Assembly: GCA_012517355.1 (NCBI GenBank)
Contig: JAAYVD010000168.1
Location: forward strand, 124,001-188,000
Length of the DNA: 64,000 nucleotides
Reading direction: 5' to 3'
From: Candidatus Rifleibacteriota bacterium
GTDB lineage: Bacteria > Muiribacteriota > Ozemobacteria > Ozemobacterales > Ozemobacteraceae
Shown here: positions 18,812 through 32,495 of the stretch, piece by piece
Position numbering within the stretch: position 1 is the first letter of the stretch
How the letters are laid out: every line of letters starts with the position of its first letter
Position numbers and translations under genes: made by a program
The notes under the pieces: model-generated
The model's database searches: none
What the model was told of the DNA's origin: nothing
What the model saw: only the letters and a program-made list of their open reading frames with translations

Positions 18812-19432
18812 CTACAGGCCCATGATGCGGAGCTTCTCCTGGCGTTCCCCGGCCTTGAACGGACACTGGATGGCCTGCGCGATCAACTGGCCGATGGCGG
18901 GAAGGGCATCGGGGGAATAGACGTGGCGGGTCAGGGGGATCCGCTCGAAGGTCTTCTTGACCAGGCACAGGCAGTATTGCCAGTTCCCGGCAGCGGTCTT
19001 GCCCACCTCCTTGGCGTCGAGCTCGATCGACTTGACGTTGGTGAAGGCGGTGACCGGGGTGATCGAGCGCCAGGTGAAGAAGGTGAACACGTAGATGACC
19101 CGCTTGCCTTTCATATCGAGCACGTAGCGAGAATCGGTGTTGAACAGCATCACCAACAGGACGGCGCACGGCCCGCCGAACCCCAGCAGGAACCAGAACA
19201 GCATCCGCGAGAACCCCTTCTCGCTGTACTCGATGCCCACCGCGAAGACCAGGCAGAAGCCGACCAGCACCAACAGGGCCTGCAGCACCCCCTCCAGCCA
19301 GTTCGGATACGGCTCGAGGGGGATGAGCCCGTCGCCCTGGGCCGCCTTGGCCTGGTTGAAAGCCTGCAGACGGTCGTAGTTCTCGCCGAACTTCCAGGCG
19401 TTGCCGATCAGGAACTTCAACAGGGATTTCAT
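18812..19432 (-). CDS. Membrane protein of unknown function with two transmembrane segments
   Basis: Start ATG at 19432 has GGAAGGAGG 7 bases upstream. The 206-residue product has a soluble N-terminal 45 residues, a hydrophobic hairpin near residues 48-95 (VLQALLVLVGFCLVFAVGIE and SRMLFWFLLGFGGPCAVLLVM) and a C-terminal region rich in beta strands (YVLDMKGKRVIYVFTFFTWR, NVKSIELDAKEV). The latter is reminiscent of PH-like domains of bacterial membrane proteins; that is only a resemblance. No catalytic motif seen. Confidence 0.7.
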   Translation of the reverse strand: MKSLLKFLIGNAWKFGENYDRLQAFNQAKAAQGDGLIPLEPYPNWLEGVLQALLVLVGFCLVFAVGIEYSEKGFSRMLFWFLLGFGGPCAVLLVMLFNTDSRYVLDMKGKRVIYVFTFFTWRSITPVTAFTNVKSIELDAKEVGKTAAGNWQYCLCLVKKTFERIPLTRHVYSPDALPAIGQLIAQAIQCPFKAGERQEKLRIMGL

Positions 19433-19552
19433 GGCCCCTCCTTCCAGGCTCTCTGCGGTGGTATGCGGCGCAGATCATCCTACCATACTTCCGCGCCGGC
19501 CCCGGCGGAGGGACCAGTCGCCCCAGGTCGCAGGAATTCTCACTCATCGTGC

Positions 19553-19660
19553 CGAAGCTCTTCTGATGAACTGGGATTTCCGCAGGCATCGGCCCCATCA
19601 ACAAGTCAGACCGAAGTTGCCCGGAAAACCGCTCCGGAGAGCATAGTGGGAATTGCTGCC
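19553..19660 (-). repeat. Dispersed intergenic repeat, family R2
   Basis: Read on the minus strand, this block aligns base by base with the tandem units at 55640-55870: shared stretches include GGCAGCAATT, CGGTTTTCCGGG, GCGGAAATCCC and GTTCATCAGAA. It lies in the 492-bp gap between two divergent genes, next to an R3 element. Confidence 0.7.
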
Positions 19661-19711
19661 CGGTTCGGCGATTCCTGGCCGCCTTTTCCGAAGGCCTGTG
19701 GGGCAAACCCC

Positions 19712-19845
19712 CAGGATCCGCGATGGAGACGGACGGATGTGCCTCGGAATGACTCGCGGCGATCCTGCGTCCACCGTAGGGGCGCCCCCCCGTGCCCCCC
19801 CCTGCGAGGATGGGCTGACTCCCTCTTCCAGAACCACCGCGGATC
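19712..19845 (-). repeat. Dispersed intergenic repeat, family R3
   Basis: Read on the minus strand this 134-bp block matches 45910-46043: both begin GATCCGCGGTGGTTCTGGA, carry a G-rich/C-rich hairpin in the middle, then GGTGGACGCAGGAT, GCCATTCCGAGGC (here GTCATTCCGAGGC) and end TCTCCATCGCGGATCCTG. Confidence 0.75.
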
Positions 19846-19887
19846 TGTGGAGGCCAGGCGGGGATTCCCCTTTCCCGGGGCCTGTCG

Positions 19888-19893
19888 TATAAT
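19888..19893 (+). promoter_or_regulatory. Consensus -10 element for the 19925 gene
   Basis: A perfect TATAAT lies 32 bp before the start codon; the matching -35 position (TTCCCC at 19865-19870, 17 bp away) is poor. Confidence 0.5.
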
Positions 19894-19924
19894 GGAATGG
19901 CAGATCAACGCAGGAGGGTGCGAC

Positions 19925-21064
19925 ATGAGGAATCTTCGTCTGGCTGGATGGCTGCTCTGTGTGGTCCTGGTGGGCCTCTCCCCCGTCTTCGGGGCCGGTG
20001 CCCCCCCGGAAGGGGTGGCCGTTGGAGAGACCAGGCCCCTGTTCCCCGAGCCGTTCGAGCAGGAGATGCTCCGCATGGCCCGCCTGGAGGACCAGGTGGT
20101 CTACCTGTTCCGCGAGCGGATGACCGCCGAGCACCACCGCCGGCAGAACAAGGATGCCGTCATCAACGGCTACCTGGTCAAGGGTCTCGATCGCCTGTGG
20201 CGGGTGAAGAGCGTGGAAGCACGCCAGGCCGCCGGGCGCGGCCCCGAAGCCTTCGTCGCCTTCTTCCCGGGCTACGTCGCCAAACTGCCGGCCAAGGCTG
20301 ACCTGGCCGCCTTCTCGTTCTTCCTGTCGCAATTGCCCCAGGAACTGACCGGCCTGTCCGGGCTCGCTCCCAAGGCCCGCGAGACCGCACAGGACCTGGA
20401 GAAGGGTGAGGCCCTCGGCACCTACGTCGCCGAGGTGGCCAGGACAAAGGATTTCTTCCGGCATGCCCTCCCCTGGCAGAAATGGGGAAACGCCATCGAG
20501 GCGAAGATCGAGGGGATGCTGGCCAAGCTCCAGGAAAAGGTCTCCCTCGAGGACGCCATCCTCGCCCTGCACTGGCTGTCGGCCAACTCCTCCGGCAAGG
20601 TGGCCCAGGGCGCCGGCCGGCTGATCGGACGGCTCCAGAAGCGCATTGCCCGCGACATCGGCACGGGCCTGGAGGCTGAACTGGCCGTCGGGCTCGAACC
20701 CGACTCGGTGATGTCGCTGGAGCTGGGAGAGAACGGCCTGGTCATCAAGCAGGCCCTCTACCGGGGCCGCATCCGGGTGTTCGTCAAGGCCCTGCAGACC
20801 GTGAAGGACCGCGGCCAGCTCGACCGTTTCCTGCCCGTCTGCCGCGAGGTCAAGGGACTCCTGGCCCGCCTCGCCCCCGCCGCCCATGACGCCCGCTCCC
20901 GCGCCACCCTGGAACGCATGCAGCAGAACCTCGACCAGATCCTGACCGTCATGGGGATGCGCACCCGCACTCCCCAGGCCACCGATCAGAAGGAAGTCAC
21001 CCGCTACCGTGAGGTCGAAAGCCTTCTGGGCCGGATCGACCCCGAAGGAATCCTGCTCCAGTAA
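19925..21064 (+). CDS. Exported helical protein of unknown function
   Basis: Start ATG at 19925 has AGGAGGG 7 bases upstream. The 379-residue product begins with a signal peptide (MRNLRLAGWLLCVVLVGLSP, cleavage near VFGAGA). The mature part is almost entirely helical and charged, with no cysteine-rich motif, repeats of Leu/Ala/Lys/Arg and a coiled-coil-like stretch (ARSRATLERMQQNLDQILTV). No family recognised. It appears monocistronic, with its own -10 element and a strong hairpin 10 bp after the stop. Confidence 0.75.
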   Translation: MRNLRLAGWLLCVVLVGLSPVFGAGAPPEGVAVGETRPLFPEPFEQEMLRMARLEDQVVYLFRERMTAEHHRRQNKDAVINGYLVKGLDRLWRVKSVEARQAAGRGPEAFVAFFPGYVAKLPAKADLAAFSFFLSQLPQELTGLSGLAPKARETAQDLEKGEALGTYVAEVARTKDFFRHALPWQKWGNAIEAKIEGMLAKLQEKVSLEDAILALHWLSANSSGKVAQGAGRLIGRLQKRIARDIGTGLEAELAVGLEPDSVMSLELGENGLVIKQALYRGRIRVFVKALQTVKDRGQLDRFLPVCREVKGLLARLAPAAHDARSRATLERMQQNLDQILTVMGMRTRTPQATDQKEVTRYREVESLLGRIDPEGILLQ

Positions 21065-21074
21065 AGGGTTCCCC

Positions 21075-21118
21075 GACTCCCCGGGCCCCGCCTCCGCCGG
21101 CGGCCGGCCCGGGGAGTC
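21075..21118 (+). terminator. Rho-independent-type terminator
   Basis: A perfect 13-bp stem, GACTCCCCGGGCC (21075-21087) with GGCCCGGGGAGTC (21106-21118), is followed by TTCCTGT. It lies directly after the 19925 gene. Confidence 0.7.
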
Positions 21119-21281
21119 TTCCTGTCGGTCGCCGGCGACCTCCCCACGGGGGGCTTTTTGACAACCCCTGGCCGGGCCCGTTCCCAGGACCTTTTCGGCC
21201 AGGCCACCCCACGGCCGGTCTTGGACCTGGCCCGGGCTCACCCACCGCCGCACCGGGTTTCCCGCCGGGCGGCGGGGTCTC

Positions 21282-22937
21282 TCACCGGCCGGGAATGGTC
21301 CCGGTGGCAGCACCGCACAGGGGACACCGGGTCTCCGTGCCCACCCCCGCCGGCGACGGCCCGACCGGCCCGGCCGCGGCCGGCGGCACCCCATCGCCAG
21401 CCGGAGATCCGCCGGACCCGCCGGCCGGCGCCGGTTCCCCGTCGGAGCCGGTAACGGGGGAAGGCGTGTCAGGGCGGTCGCCTGCCACGGCCGGAGAGGC
21501 CAGGCCGGTCGGGGCCGTTCCCCCCCCGGGGGCGGGAGCAGCCGCGGAGCCGGTCCTCCCGGCACCTCCCGGGAGGCGGACGGTGGCGGAAGCGCCACCC
21601 GGGGGCGGCACCGACCCGGCGGGGCCGACCTCCACCCGGATCCCCAGGAGACGGCTCCAGGTATCGTAATACAAAACACCGATATGTACAAGACTTATGA
21701 CCAGGATCAGCCCGACCGCCCCCTGCAGAAGGCAGGAATCCCGCCGCTCGTCGCCCACGAAGGTCAGCACCTCGTCCCCCGCCTCGTCGTTGGTGACGTG
21801 GTAGGTGTCGCGCGTGATCCAGCCGGTCAGCAGGCCGATCGTCCTGACGGCCGTGCGGGCCGGCCACCGGACCGCCGCGGCCAGGCCCGAGGACAACCGC
21901 ATCAGGATCCCGGGGAACCCGGTCCGGTCGCGCTCCGCCGCTTCGGTCACCCAGTCGTCGCCCGCCACGGCCGACACCACGTCGTCACCGGGCGGACGGC
22001 GTTCCAGCAGCCGGTCCTCCAGTTCCACGCCCTGCCGCAATTGCGCCACCAGTCCTGCCGGAATGCCCGCGAACCCGAACCGGGCCCCCAGCAGGGCCCC
22101 CGCCACGGCTCCGTTGGCCGTGGCATCGCCCCCTTCCGCCACGACCGCGGCCAGGCCCTCGGGAAAGGAGGAAGCATGCTTCAAGGCGTGGAAGGCGGCG
22201 AACAGGGTCTTGCGACAGTCCTCAGCGCGGTCCGCCTCGTCCAGCGCCCAGGCGGTCAGGGGCTCGTCGATCCTCCGGGCGAAGAAATCCGCGAACGCCC
22301 CCTCGGACTTTTCGTCGGCCACCCGCAGGGCTTCGGCCACCGTGGCGCCGCCCACCAGCGCGGCGACGGCCGTGGAAACAGCCACGCAGGCCTGCACACA
22401 GACCGGATCGGCGTGGGTCACGCGGCAGGCGGCCCGGGCGTTGGCTGTGACCACCTCCGGTTGCCGGAAATCCCACAAGCCCACGACCGGGGTGCGCAGC
22501 AACGCCCCGTTGTCCGACGGCCGGTTCGCCGCCCGCTCGAACAGCACCTGGGCAGCCCGCTCCGGATCGTTGCGGAAGTTCGGAAAGGCGAACACCTTCT
22601 TCATGGCCCTCGCCCCGTCGATCCCGTACCGGTCGGCCAGCAGGGCCGCCAGCGTGGCGGGGACGACCCGGCCCTGGGCATGCATCGCGTCGAACAGGCA
22701 GAGGAGGTGCCCGGTCACCTCGGTCCAGTCTCCTCTCCGCCACCGCCGGGTGTGATCCTGCAGGACGATGCCGGCGAGATCACGCAAGCCCCCGGGGTAG
22801 GTCCGGGCGACCTCGGCCCGGGTCAGGAGCCGGGCGCCAATCCCCAGGGCATCGCCAACCGCGTGGCCGTAGAGGACCCCCTTCATCCGGTCGGCAACAT
22901 CCGTCCCGACCGGCGTCGTCCCCTCATTCCATCCCAC
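21282..22937 (-). CDS. ADP-ribosylglycohydrolase-fold protein with altered metal motifs and C-terminal membrane anchor
   Basis: The GTG at 22937 is chosen because AGGAGG lies 6 bases upstream. Residues 18-330 follow the ADP-ribosylglycohydrolase fold: LYGHAVGDALGIG at the N-terminus, RPSDNGALLRTPVVGL near 139-154, CRVTHADPVC near 171-180 and EGGDATANGAVAGALLGARF near 268-287. In active DraG/ARH enzymes the first metal motif reads (S/T)DDT and the second GGD(T/A)DT; here they read TEVT (72-75) and GGDATA, so key aspartates are replaced. A membrane segment near 410-430, about 90 low-complexity Pro/Gly residues and a final CPLC complete the 551 residues. The fold assignment is firm; hydrolase activity is doubtful. 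Confidence 0.82.
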   Translation of the reverse strand: MGWNEGTTPVGTDVADRMKGVLYGHAVGDALGIGARLLTRAEVARTYPGGLRDLAGIVLQDHTRRWRRGDWTEVTGHLLCLFDAMHAQGRVVPATLAALLADRYGIDGARAMKKVFAFPNFRNDPERAAQVLFERAANRPSDNGALLRTPVVGLWDFRQPEVVTANARAACRVTHADPVCVQACVAVSTAVAALVGGATVAEALRVADEKSEGAFADFFARRIDEPLTAWALDEADRAEDCRKTLFAAFHALKHASSFPEGLAAVVAEGGDATANGAVAGALLGARFGFAGIPAGLVAQLRQGVELEDRLLERRPPGDDVVSAVAGDDWVTEAAERDRTGFPGILMRLSSGLAAAVRWPARTAVRTIGLLTGWITRDTYHVTNDEAGDEVLTFVGDERRDSCLLQGAVGLILVISLVHIGVLYYDTWSRLLGIRVEVGPAGSVPPPGGASATVRLPGGAGRTGSAAAPAPGGGTAPTGLASPAVAGDRPDTPSPVTGSDGEPAPAGGSGGSPAGDGVPPAAAGPVGPSPAGVGTETRCPLCGAATGTIPGR

Positions 22938-22989
22938 CTGGATCCTCCTCTCCCTCCCCGTCACCACCAGTCGCCGACCCCCGGGCGGG

Positions 22990-23065
22990 GGACGAAACGG
23001 GCGTTGCGCGCCGCCATCAAAGGCGGCAAGGGGGAAGCCATTCCGACGTCGTGTCGGTCGGAACC
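22990..23065 (+). repeat. Dispersed hairpin repeat, family R4
   Basis: Contains GCCGCC-atcaaa-GGCGGC and TTCCGA/TCGGAA inverted repeats. The minus strand of 40818-40890 and the units at 50584-50775 are recognisably the same element. It fills part of the 291-bp gap upstream of the glycohydrolase homologue; nothing else was seen there. Confidence 0.6.
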
Positions 23066-23228
23066 GCCCCCTCCGCCAGCAGGGCCCGGAACCGCCAACC
23101 CACGGTCCATGACTCAAGCCCGGTCATGGACGGCCTTCGAACCCGGCAACAGGAGGCCACCGAACCCCGGTCGCACCCCGCCAGGTTCGTCTGCCGCCAG
23201 ACCCTCGGGGCGTCTCCCTGGACCCGGC

Positions 23229-27877
<4,649 letters not shown>

Positions 27878-27881
<4 letters not shown>

Positions 27882-28999
27882 GCGGGCTGCCCGGCCCCGT
27901 GGTCGTCCGCGAAGGCCGCGGCGATCCGCTTGAACTCGGGGTGGATCGACAGGAACCCCTCGACCAGGTCGGGATCGAAGTGGGTCCCCGACCCTTCCCG
28001 GATCCGCTCCACGGCCTGTTCGTGGGTCATCGGCTCCTTGTACACGCGACGGCTGATCAGGGCGTCGTAGACATCGGCCACCGCCATCAGCCGGCCGGCG
28101 ATCGGGATCCCCTCCCCCTTCAGACCGCGCGGATAGCCGGTGCCGTCCCACTTCTCCTGGTGGGTCTGGGCGATCTCGCGCGCGTAGCGCAGGAAGGAGT
28201 TGGCGTGGTCGACGCCCATCATGCGCTCGGCCTTTTCGATGGCCCGCGCCCCCAGGTCGGCGTGCTGCTTCATCAGCTCGAACTCCTCGCGGGTGAGCCG
28301 CCCGGGCTTGAGCAGGATGTGGTCGGGGATGCCGACCTTGCCGATATCGTGCAGGGCGGCCGACTTGCAGATCAGCTCGATGGCCGACGGGGTGAGCGCG
28401 GGGGCATAGCGGGGATGGAGCGCCATGCGCTCGGCCAGGGCCCGCACGTAGCGGCCGGTGCGGACGATGTGCAGCCCGGTGTCGAGGTCGCGCGTCTCGG
28501 CCAGCGCGGCCAGGCTCTGGATCGTCACCTCCTGGGTCTGGGCCAGCTCGGCGGTGCGCTCGCGCACCTTCTGCTCGAGCTGGTCGGCATGCCGCTCGAT
28601 CTCCTCGCGGGCCAGCTTCAGCTCGACGTGGGTCCGCACCCGCGCCAGCAGGATCTCGGGGATGACCGGCTTGGTCACGTAATCGACCGCTCCGACCGCG
28701 AACCCGCTCGTCTCGTCGAACACCTGGTCGCGGGCCGACAGGAAGATGACGGGAATCCGCGCGGTCGCGGGATCAGCCTTCAGCCGGCGACAGACCTCGT
28801 AGCCGTCGAGGTCGGGCATCATGACGTCGAGCACGACCAGGTCGGGCCGTTCGGGACCGTGCGCGAGGCGCAGGGCTTTCTCGCCCCCGGTGGCGATCTT
28901 CAGCCGGAATTCGGGCCCGAGGATCCCTCGCAGCACGTCGAGGATCTCGGGGGCGTCATCGACCAGCAACAGGAGGGGCTTGGCAGGAGCGTCGGCCAT
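27878..28999 (-). CDS. Response regulator with HD-GYP cyclic-di-GMP phosphodiesterase domain
   Basis: The ATG at 28999 is chosen over 29008 because GGAAAGG then sits 9 bases upstream. The 373-residue product has an N-terminal receiver domain (LLLLVDDAPEILDVLRG, phosphoacceptor in VVLDVMMPDLDGYEV, lysine in DYVTKPV) and a short coiled coil (EEIERHADQLEQKVRERTAE). The HD-GYP domain has HDIGKVGIPD and HQEKWDGTGYPRGLKGE, so the HD pair and GYP motif are intact. Family role: hydrolysis of cyclic di-GMP under control of phosphorylation. First gene of a two-gene unit with the hybrid kinase, coupled by 4 bp. Confidence 0.95.
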
Positions 29000-29031
29000 G
29001 GCAGGCATCCTTTCCGCGAACTGGCCCTGTG

Positions 29032-29061
29032 AGCATAGCGCCCCCCGACCCTTCCCGGCAA
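29032..29061 (-). promoter_or_regulatory. Probable promoter of the HD-GYP/kinase operon
   Basis: On the minus strand TTGCCG (29061-29056) and TATGCT (29037-29032) are 18 bp apart, about 33 bp before the start codon. The rest of the gap up to 29320 contains no supported gene. Confidence 0.5.
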
Positions 29062-29306
29062 GTACCACCGGAGGGGATGGGACCACCGATGGGCCCGGTG
29101 GGGGAGCCGCCGGCAGGGACGGCGACGGCCTTCTTCGGTGACGTCGCTCTTTTCCTGGCTCAAAGAGGACATCTTTGCGCCCTCCACCAGCCACCCAACC
29201 CTCTGGCCCTACGCGGGTTTCGCCTTGAAAGGAGAGGCGATCAGGGGAATCAAAGCGCTGATCGGAACAATACCATCCGGGAAACCGGTGCGACGGTCAC
29301 CTGACC

Positions 29307-29343
29307 GTGGTCATCTGTGGTCATCTGTGGTCATCTGTGTCAT
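29307..29343 (+). repeat. 10-bp tandem repeat TCATCTGTGG, three units
   Basis: Three near-perfect copies overlap the 3' end of the metallophosphoesterase gene and supply its last codons (DDTDDHR). A related degenerate run (ATCTGCGCCCATCTGCGG) lies in the 32496-32806 gap. Short repeats of this kind are common in intergenic DNA of many bacteria; no function is assigned. Confidence 0.6.
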
Positions 29344-30784
29344 CGGCGGCTCCTTTTCCCGGTTCCTCAGAGCGCAGGTCATACTGCAGCTTGAACCCGG
29401 GCCCGACGCGGAAGGCCAGCCACCGGTCGCCGACCGGCGCCACCAGGAAGGCCCCGTCCCGGCACCTCGCGCCCAGGGGGCCGGGCCCGCCCAGCCGGGA
29501 ACGGAAGCTCACCGGCAGCACTCCCTCGGCCAGGGTGGCGGAGGCCACACCGGCCACGAGACGAGCCTCCAGGCGGGCCTCGACGGCCAATCCGGCCCCG
29601 TCCGCGCCGTGCAGGGTGACCAGCGGCACCTCCCCCGGCGGGCCGTACGAGGTGTCGATCACCCACTGCTCGAACCCGCCGTCCGCGGTGCGCCGCACCA
29701 CCGGCACCTGCCCGCTCGGCGTGTGGCCGACCACCACCCGCCGGATGCCGGCCCGCCGCAACCAGTCGACCACCGGGGCGGGCGGCAGGTCGACCTTCCC
29801 TTCGGGATCGAGGGTGCGGCCGTAGACCACGCTGAACGGGTTGTACGAGATGGTTCCCCACCTCTCGACGTAGCGGATCAACGCCTCCCCGGGCCGCGGA
29901 CCCACGCCGTCCCACCGGCCGAGGCCGGCCTCCCAGGCGGCCAGCTGCTGCCGATACCAGGATTCGAGGTCGGCCATCCAGGTGTCCGGGTCCGGCGCCC
30001 GCCGGCGGCGGCCGGGCACCTTGCCCAGCGCGGCCTGCGGCAGGCCCGCGTGCACGAACAGGGTCGGCCCGCGGCGGGCCATCAGCACCGCCGCCTGCAG
30101 GTAGCGGTGGAACAGGCCGCCCGGCGAGGCGTCGGCGAGGTAGCTGGCGACCACGTCATCGCCGGAAACCGTGGCGGGATCGACCCCGCGGTCGGCGGCC
30201 AGGGCGGCGCGCCGCAGGTCGAAGGCGACGGGGGAACCCATGGTCTGCTCGAGGATCCAGCGCAGGCGGGCGGGTGCGTCGTCGGGCAGGGAGCGTTCCC
30301 CGCGCCAGGCCTCGTAGGCGTCCGGCCGCTGGTGGGGCGGGCGACGGAGGGCGGCCGGGGACAGTTCGAGGGGCAGACGCAGCTTGTTGATGTCCCGGTT
30401 CCCGGCCAGCAGGACGACCCGGTCGGGGGTTTCCGCCTTCAGCCGCAGCAGTTCCTGCAGCACGTGCCGCTCCCCCGCGAACCGGTCGGGGGCGTCGCCG
30501 CCGAAGACGAAGGCCGCACCGGGAACGAGGTGATACCGGCCGTCCTCTCCCAGGCGGAACGCCGGGTGCCGCGACAGGAACCACGTGAGCCGCCCGCGGC
30601 ACCCCTCGACATCCGACAGCAGGGCAGTCAGGGCCGCCCCCTCCCCCGTCCCTCCGCGCCTGTCCTCACGAAACATCGTTCCCTTCCCTTCCGCCGCCTG
30701 CGCGAACGCGACAGCGGCCACCCCGGAAAGCGGCACGGCCACCCCCAGCCAGAACACGATCAAGGCCTGCCTGATACTCTGCAC
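29321..30784 (-). CDS. Exported calcineurin-like metallophosphoesterase
   Basis: Start is the GTG at 30784, with GGGGGAG 7 bases upstream; upstream in-frame starts lie inside a repeat element. The 487-residue product has a signal peptide (QALIVFWLGVAVPLSGVAAV, cleavage near AFAQA). Metallophosphoesterase motifs are spread over residues 100-370: FVFGGDAPDRF, VLLAGNRDINKLRL (GNRD in place of the usual GNHD), VHAGLP and VVVGHTPSG. These bind a dinuclear metal centre. The long insert between the second and third motifs contains a Trp-rich segment (WMADLESWYRQQLAAWEAGL). The substrate is unknown; a periplasmic location is inferred. Confidence 0.8.
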   Translation of the reverse strand: MQSIRQALIVFWLGVAVPLSGVAAVAFAQAAEGKGTMFREDRRGGTGEGAALTALLSDVEGCRGRLTWFLSRHPAFRLGEDGRYHLVPGAAFVFGGDAPDRFAGERHVLQELLRLKAETPDRVVLLAGNRDINKLRLPLELSPAALRRPPHQRPDAYEAWRGERSLPDDAPARLRWILEQTMGSPVAFDLRRAALAADRGVDPATVSGDDVVASYLADASPGGLFHRYLQAAVLMARRGPTLFVHAGLPQAALGKVPGRRRRAPDPDTWMADLESWYRQQLAAWEAGLGRWDGVGPRPGEALIRYVERWGTISYNPFSVVYGRTLDPEGKVDLPPAPVVDWLRRAGIRRVVVGHTPSGQVPVVRRTADGGFEQWVIDTSYGPPGEVPLVTLHGADGAGLAVEARLEARLVAGVASATLAEGVLPVSFRSRLGGPGPLGARCRDGAFLVAPVGDRWLAFRVGPGFKLQYDLRSEEPGKGAADDTDDHR

Positions 30785-30867
30785 GTCCGACTCCCCCTCG
30801 GTTCCGGGTTCCATGGTAACACACCACCCCGGTGGCCTTGGGGCCGGCGGGCGCGATCCAGGGAGAA

Positions 30868-31066
30868 CGCCACCCTTGGAAACGCGGTCAGAGCGTGTTG
30901 AGTTCCGCTCCTCACGTCCACCCATCCTGGGGCCACAGACCCCAGGACCCCTTTTTTCTGCCTGCCGAAAGCGAAGCGTTCGGCAGGCGGGTCGCCCGCC
31001 TCGCGGGCCGCTTGGGTCGTGTGTCTCTGCGGACAATGCGGGTTTCAACCTGGCGTTTGCCCTGGG
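30868..31066 (+). repeat. R1 three-hairpin element, plus-strand copy
   Basis: About 199 bp that align without large gaps to the reverse complement of 35051-35247. The stems are CCTGGGG/CCCCAGG and GCCTGCCGAA/TTCGGCAGGC; the third stem (near 30896-30916) is partly decayed. It lies in the 388-bp gap ahead of the MgtC-like gene. Confidence 0.8.
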
Positions 31067-31172
31067 GCGCGATCGTGCCGGGTGGCGGGAAAACCCTGCC
31101 TCTGCTAGGATGCCGATGGCCTGGGCGGGAGGACCTTTCCCGCCGCCGAGACCCACCGGAGGGGATGGACAC

Positions 31173-32495
31173 ATGGAACTGTCGACCGAACTCGTGGCGC
31201 AGGGCGCCTATGCCCTCGGCATCGGCGTGCTGGTGGGGCTCGAACGCAGCGTTTTCAACGATCCCGCCGCCGATTTCGAGGCGAAGCCGCGGCCGGCCGA
31301 GGACGATCCCCGGCCGCCGGCCGGGACGGAAGAGGCCAACGGGGTGCGCACCTATGCCATGCTCTCCCTGGTCGGGTTCGCCGGGGCGGTGGCCAACGAC
31401 CTCGTCCCTTTCGCCGGGCCCGTCGTCCTGGCCGGGTTGGTCGCCCTCGTGTTGCTGCTCTACCGGCAGACCATGGCGGTGAACCCCGGGATGACGACCG
31501 AGGCCGCGGCCATCGGCACCGCCGCTCTCGGCGCCCTCTGTCACGGCCAGCCTCAACTGGCGGCCGTGCTCGGCGTGACCCTGACCGCCATCCTCAGCTC
31601 GAAGCATTTCACCCACTCCCTCGTCCGCAAGATGCGCCGCATCGAGGTCACCGACACGCTGAAGTTCCTGGTGATCGTGCTGATCGTGGTGCCGCTGCTG
31701 CCCAACCGCACCCTCGACCCGCTCGGCGCCGTCAACCCGTACAAGATCGGGTTCCTCGTCGTGCTCATCTCCGGAATCAGCTTCACCGGCTACTTCCTCA
31801 CCCGCATCCTCGGCGCCCAGAAAGGGCTCGGCCTCACCGGCGTGCTCGGCGGGCTCACCTCCTCGACCGCGGTGACCGCCGCCATGGCCGCCGAGTCGCG
31901 CGAGGCCCCCCACCTCAAGTCGATCTGCGCTTTCTCGACCGTCATCGCCAACGCCACCTCGTTCGGCCGCGTGCTGATCATGGTGACGATCCTCGACACC
32001 GCCCTCGCCGGCCGCCTCGCCTGGTCGATCGGCGCCATGGCCGTGGTGGCCGTCATCGCCGCCGCCGTACTCTGGGTCTCCGCCTCCCGCGAGCAGGTGA
32101 CCGGCACCACCGAACGCGAGGGGCAGGTCAAGCTGAAGAACCCCTTCTCGCTCGGGCCGGCCCTCAAGTTCGCCGCCTTCTTCGTCGTCATCATCGTGGT
32201 CTCGAAGGTGGCCAAGAACCGCCTCGGCGACGCCGGCCTCTACCTCGCCGCCGCCCTGTCCGGCCTGGCCGACGTCGACGCCATCACCATGTCGGTGGCC
32301 GAGCAGACCGGGGCCGCCGCCCTGGAACCGGGCGTCGGCGTGCTGGCCATCACCATCGCCGTCGTCTCCAACGCCGTGGTCAAGACCCTCATGGCCCTCA
32401 CCACCGGCAGCCGCGAATTCGGCCGCCTCGTCGCCCTTTCGCTCGGCCTGGCCGTCGCCGCCGGCCTCACCGTCGCCGCTCTCATGCCCGCCTGA
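31173..32495 (+). CDS. MgtC/SapB and DUF4010 membrane protein
   Basis: Start ATG at 31173, with GGAGGGG 8 bases upstream. The 440-residue product has about 12 hydrophobic segments. The N-terminal 150 residues match the MgtC/SapB pattern (AQGAYALGIGVLVGLERS, then NGVRTYAMLSLVGFAG), with an acidic Pro-rich insert between the two. The C-terminal half matches DUF4010 (GGLTSSTAVTAAMAAESRE, then SGLADVDAITMSVAEQ). MgtC-type proteins act on magnesium homeostasis or membrane ATPases in some bacteria; the role of the DUF4010 fusion is not established. Single gene between two copies of the R1 repeat region. Confidence 0.88.
   Translation: MELSTELVAQGAYALGIGVLVGLERSVFNDPAADFEAKPRPAEDDPRPPAGTEEANGVRTYAMLSLVGFAGAVANDLVPFAGPVVLAGLVALVLLLYRQTMAVNPGMTTEAAAIGTAALGALCHGQPQLAAVLGVTLTAILSSKHFTHSLVRKMRRIEVTDTLKFLVIVLIVVPLLPNRTLDPLGAVNPYKIGFLVVLISGISFTGYFLTRILGAQKGLGLTGVLGGLTSSTAVTAAMAAESREAPHLKSICAFSTVIANATSFGRVLIMVTILDTALAGRLAWSIGAMAVVAVIAAAVLWVSASREQVTGTTEREGQVKLKNPFSLGPALKFAAFFVVIIVVSKVAKNRLGDAGLYLAAALSGLADVDAITMSVAEQTGAAALEPGVGVLAITIAVVSNAVVKTLMALTTGSREFGRLVALSLGLAVAAGLTVAALMPA

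Noticed and set aside
17115-19706. 863-residue minus-strand open frame across TolC and the next gene
   Set aside because: It crosses two supported genes and the R2 repeat; low complexity.
30868-31066. Conserved small protein encoded by the R1 repeat (RSER...GPLFSACR)
   Set aside because: The frame matches between two copies, but neither has a start codon or ribosome-binding site; equal similarity in all frames is expected for a DNA repeat. Kept only as a finding.
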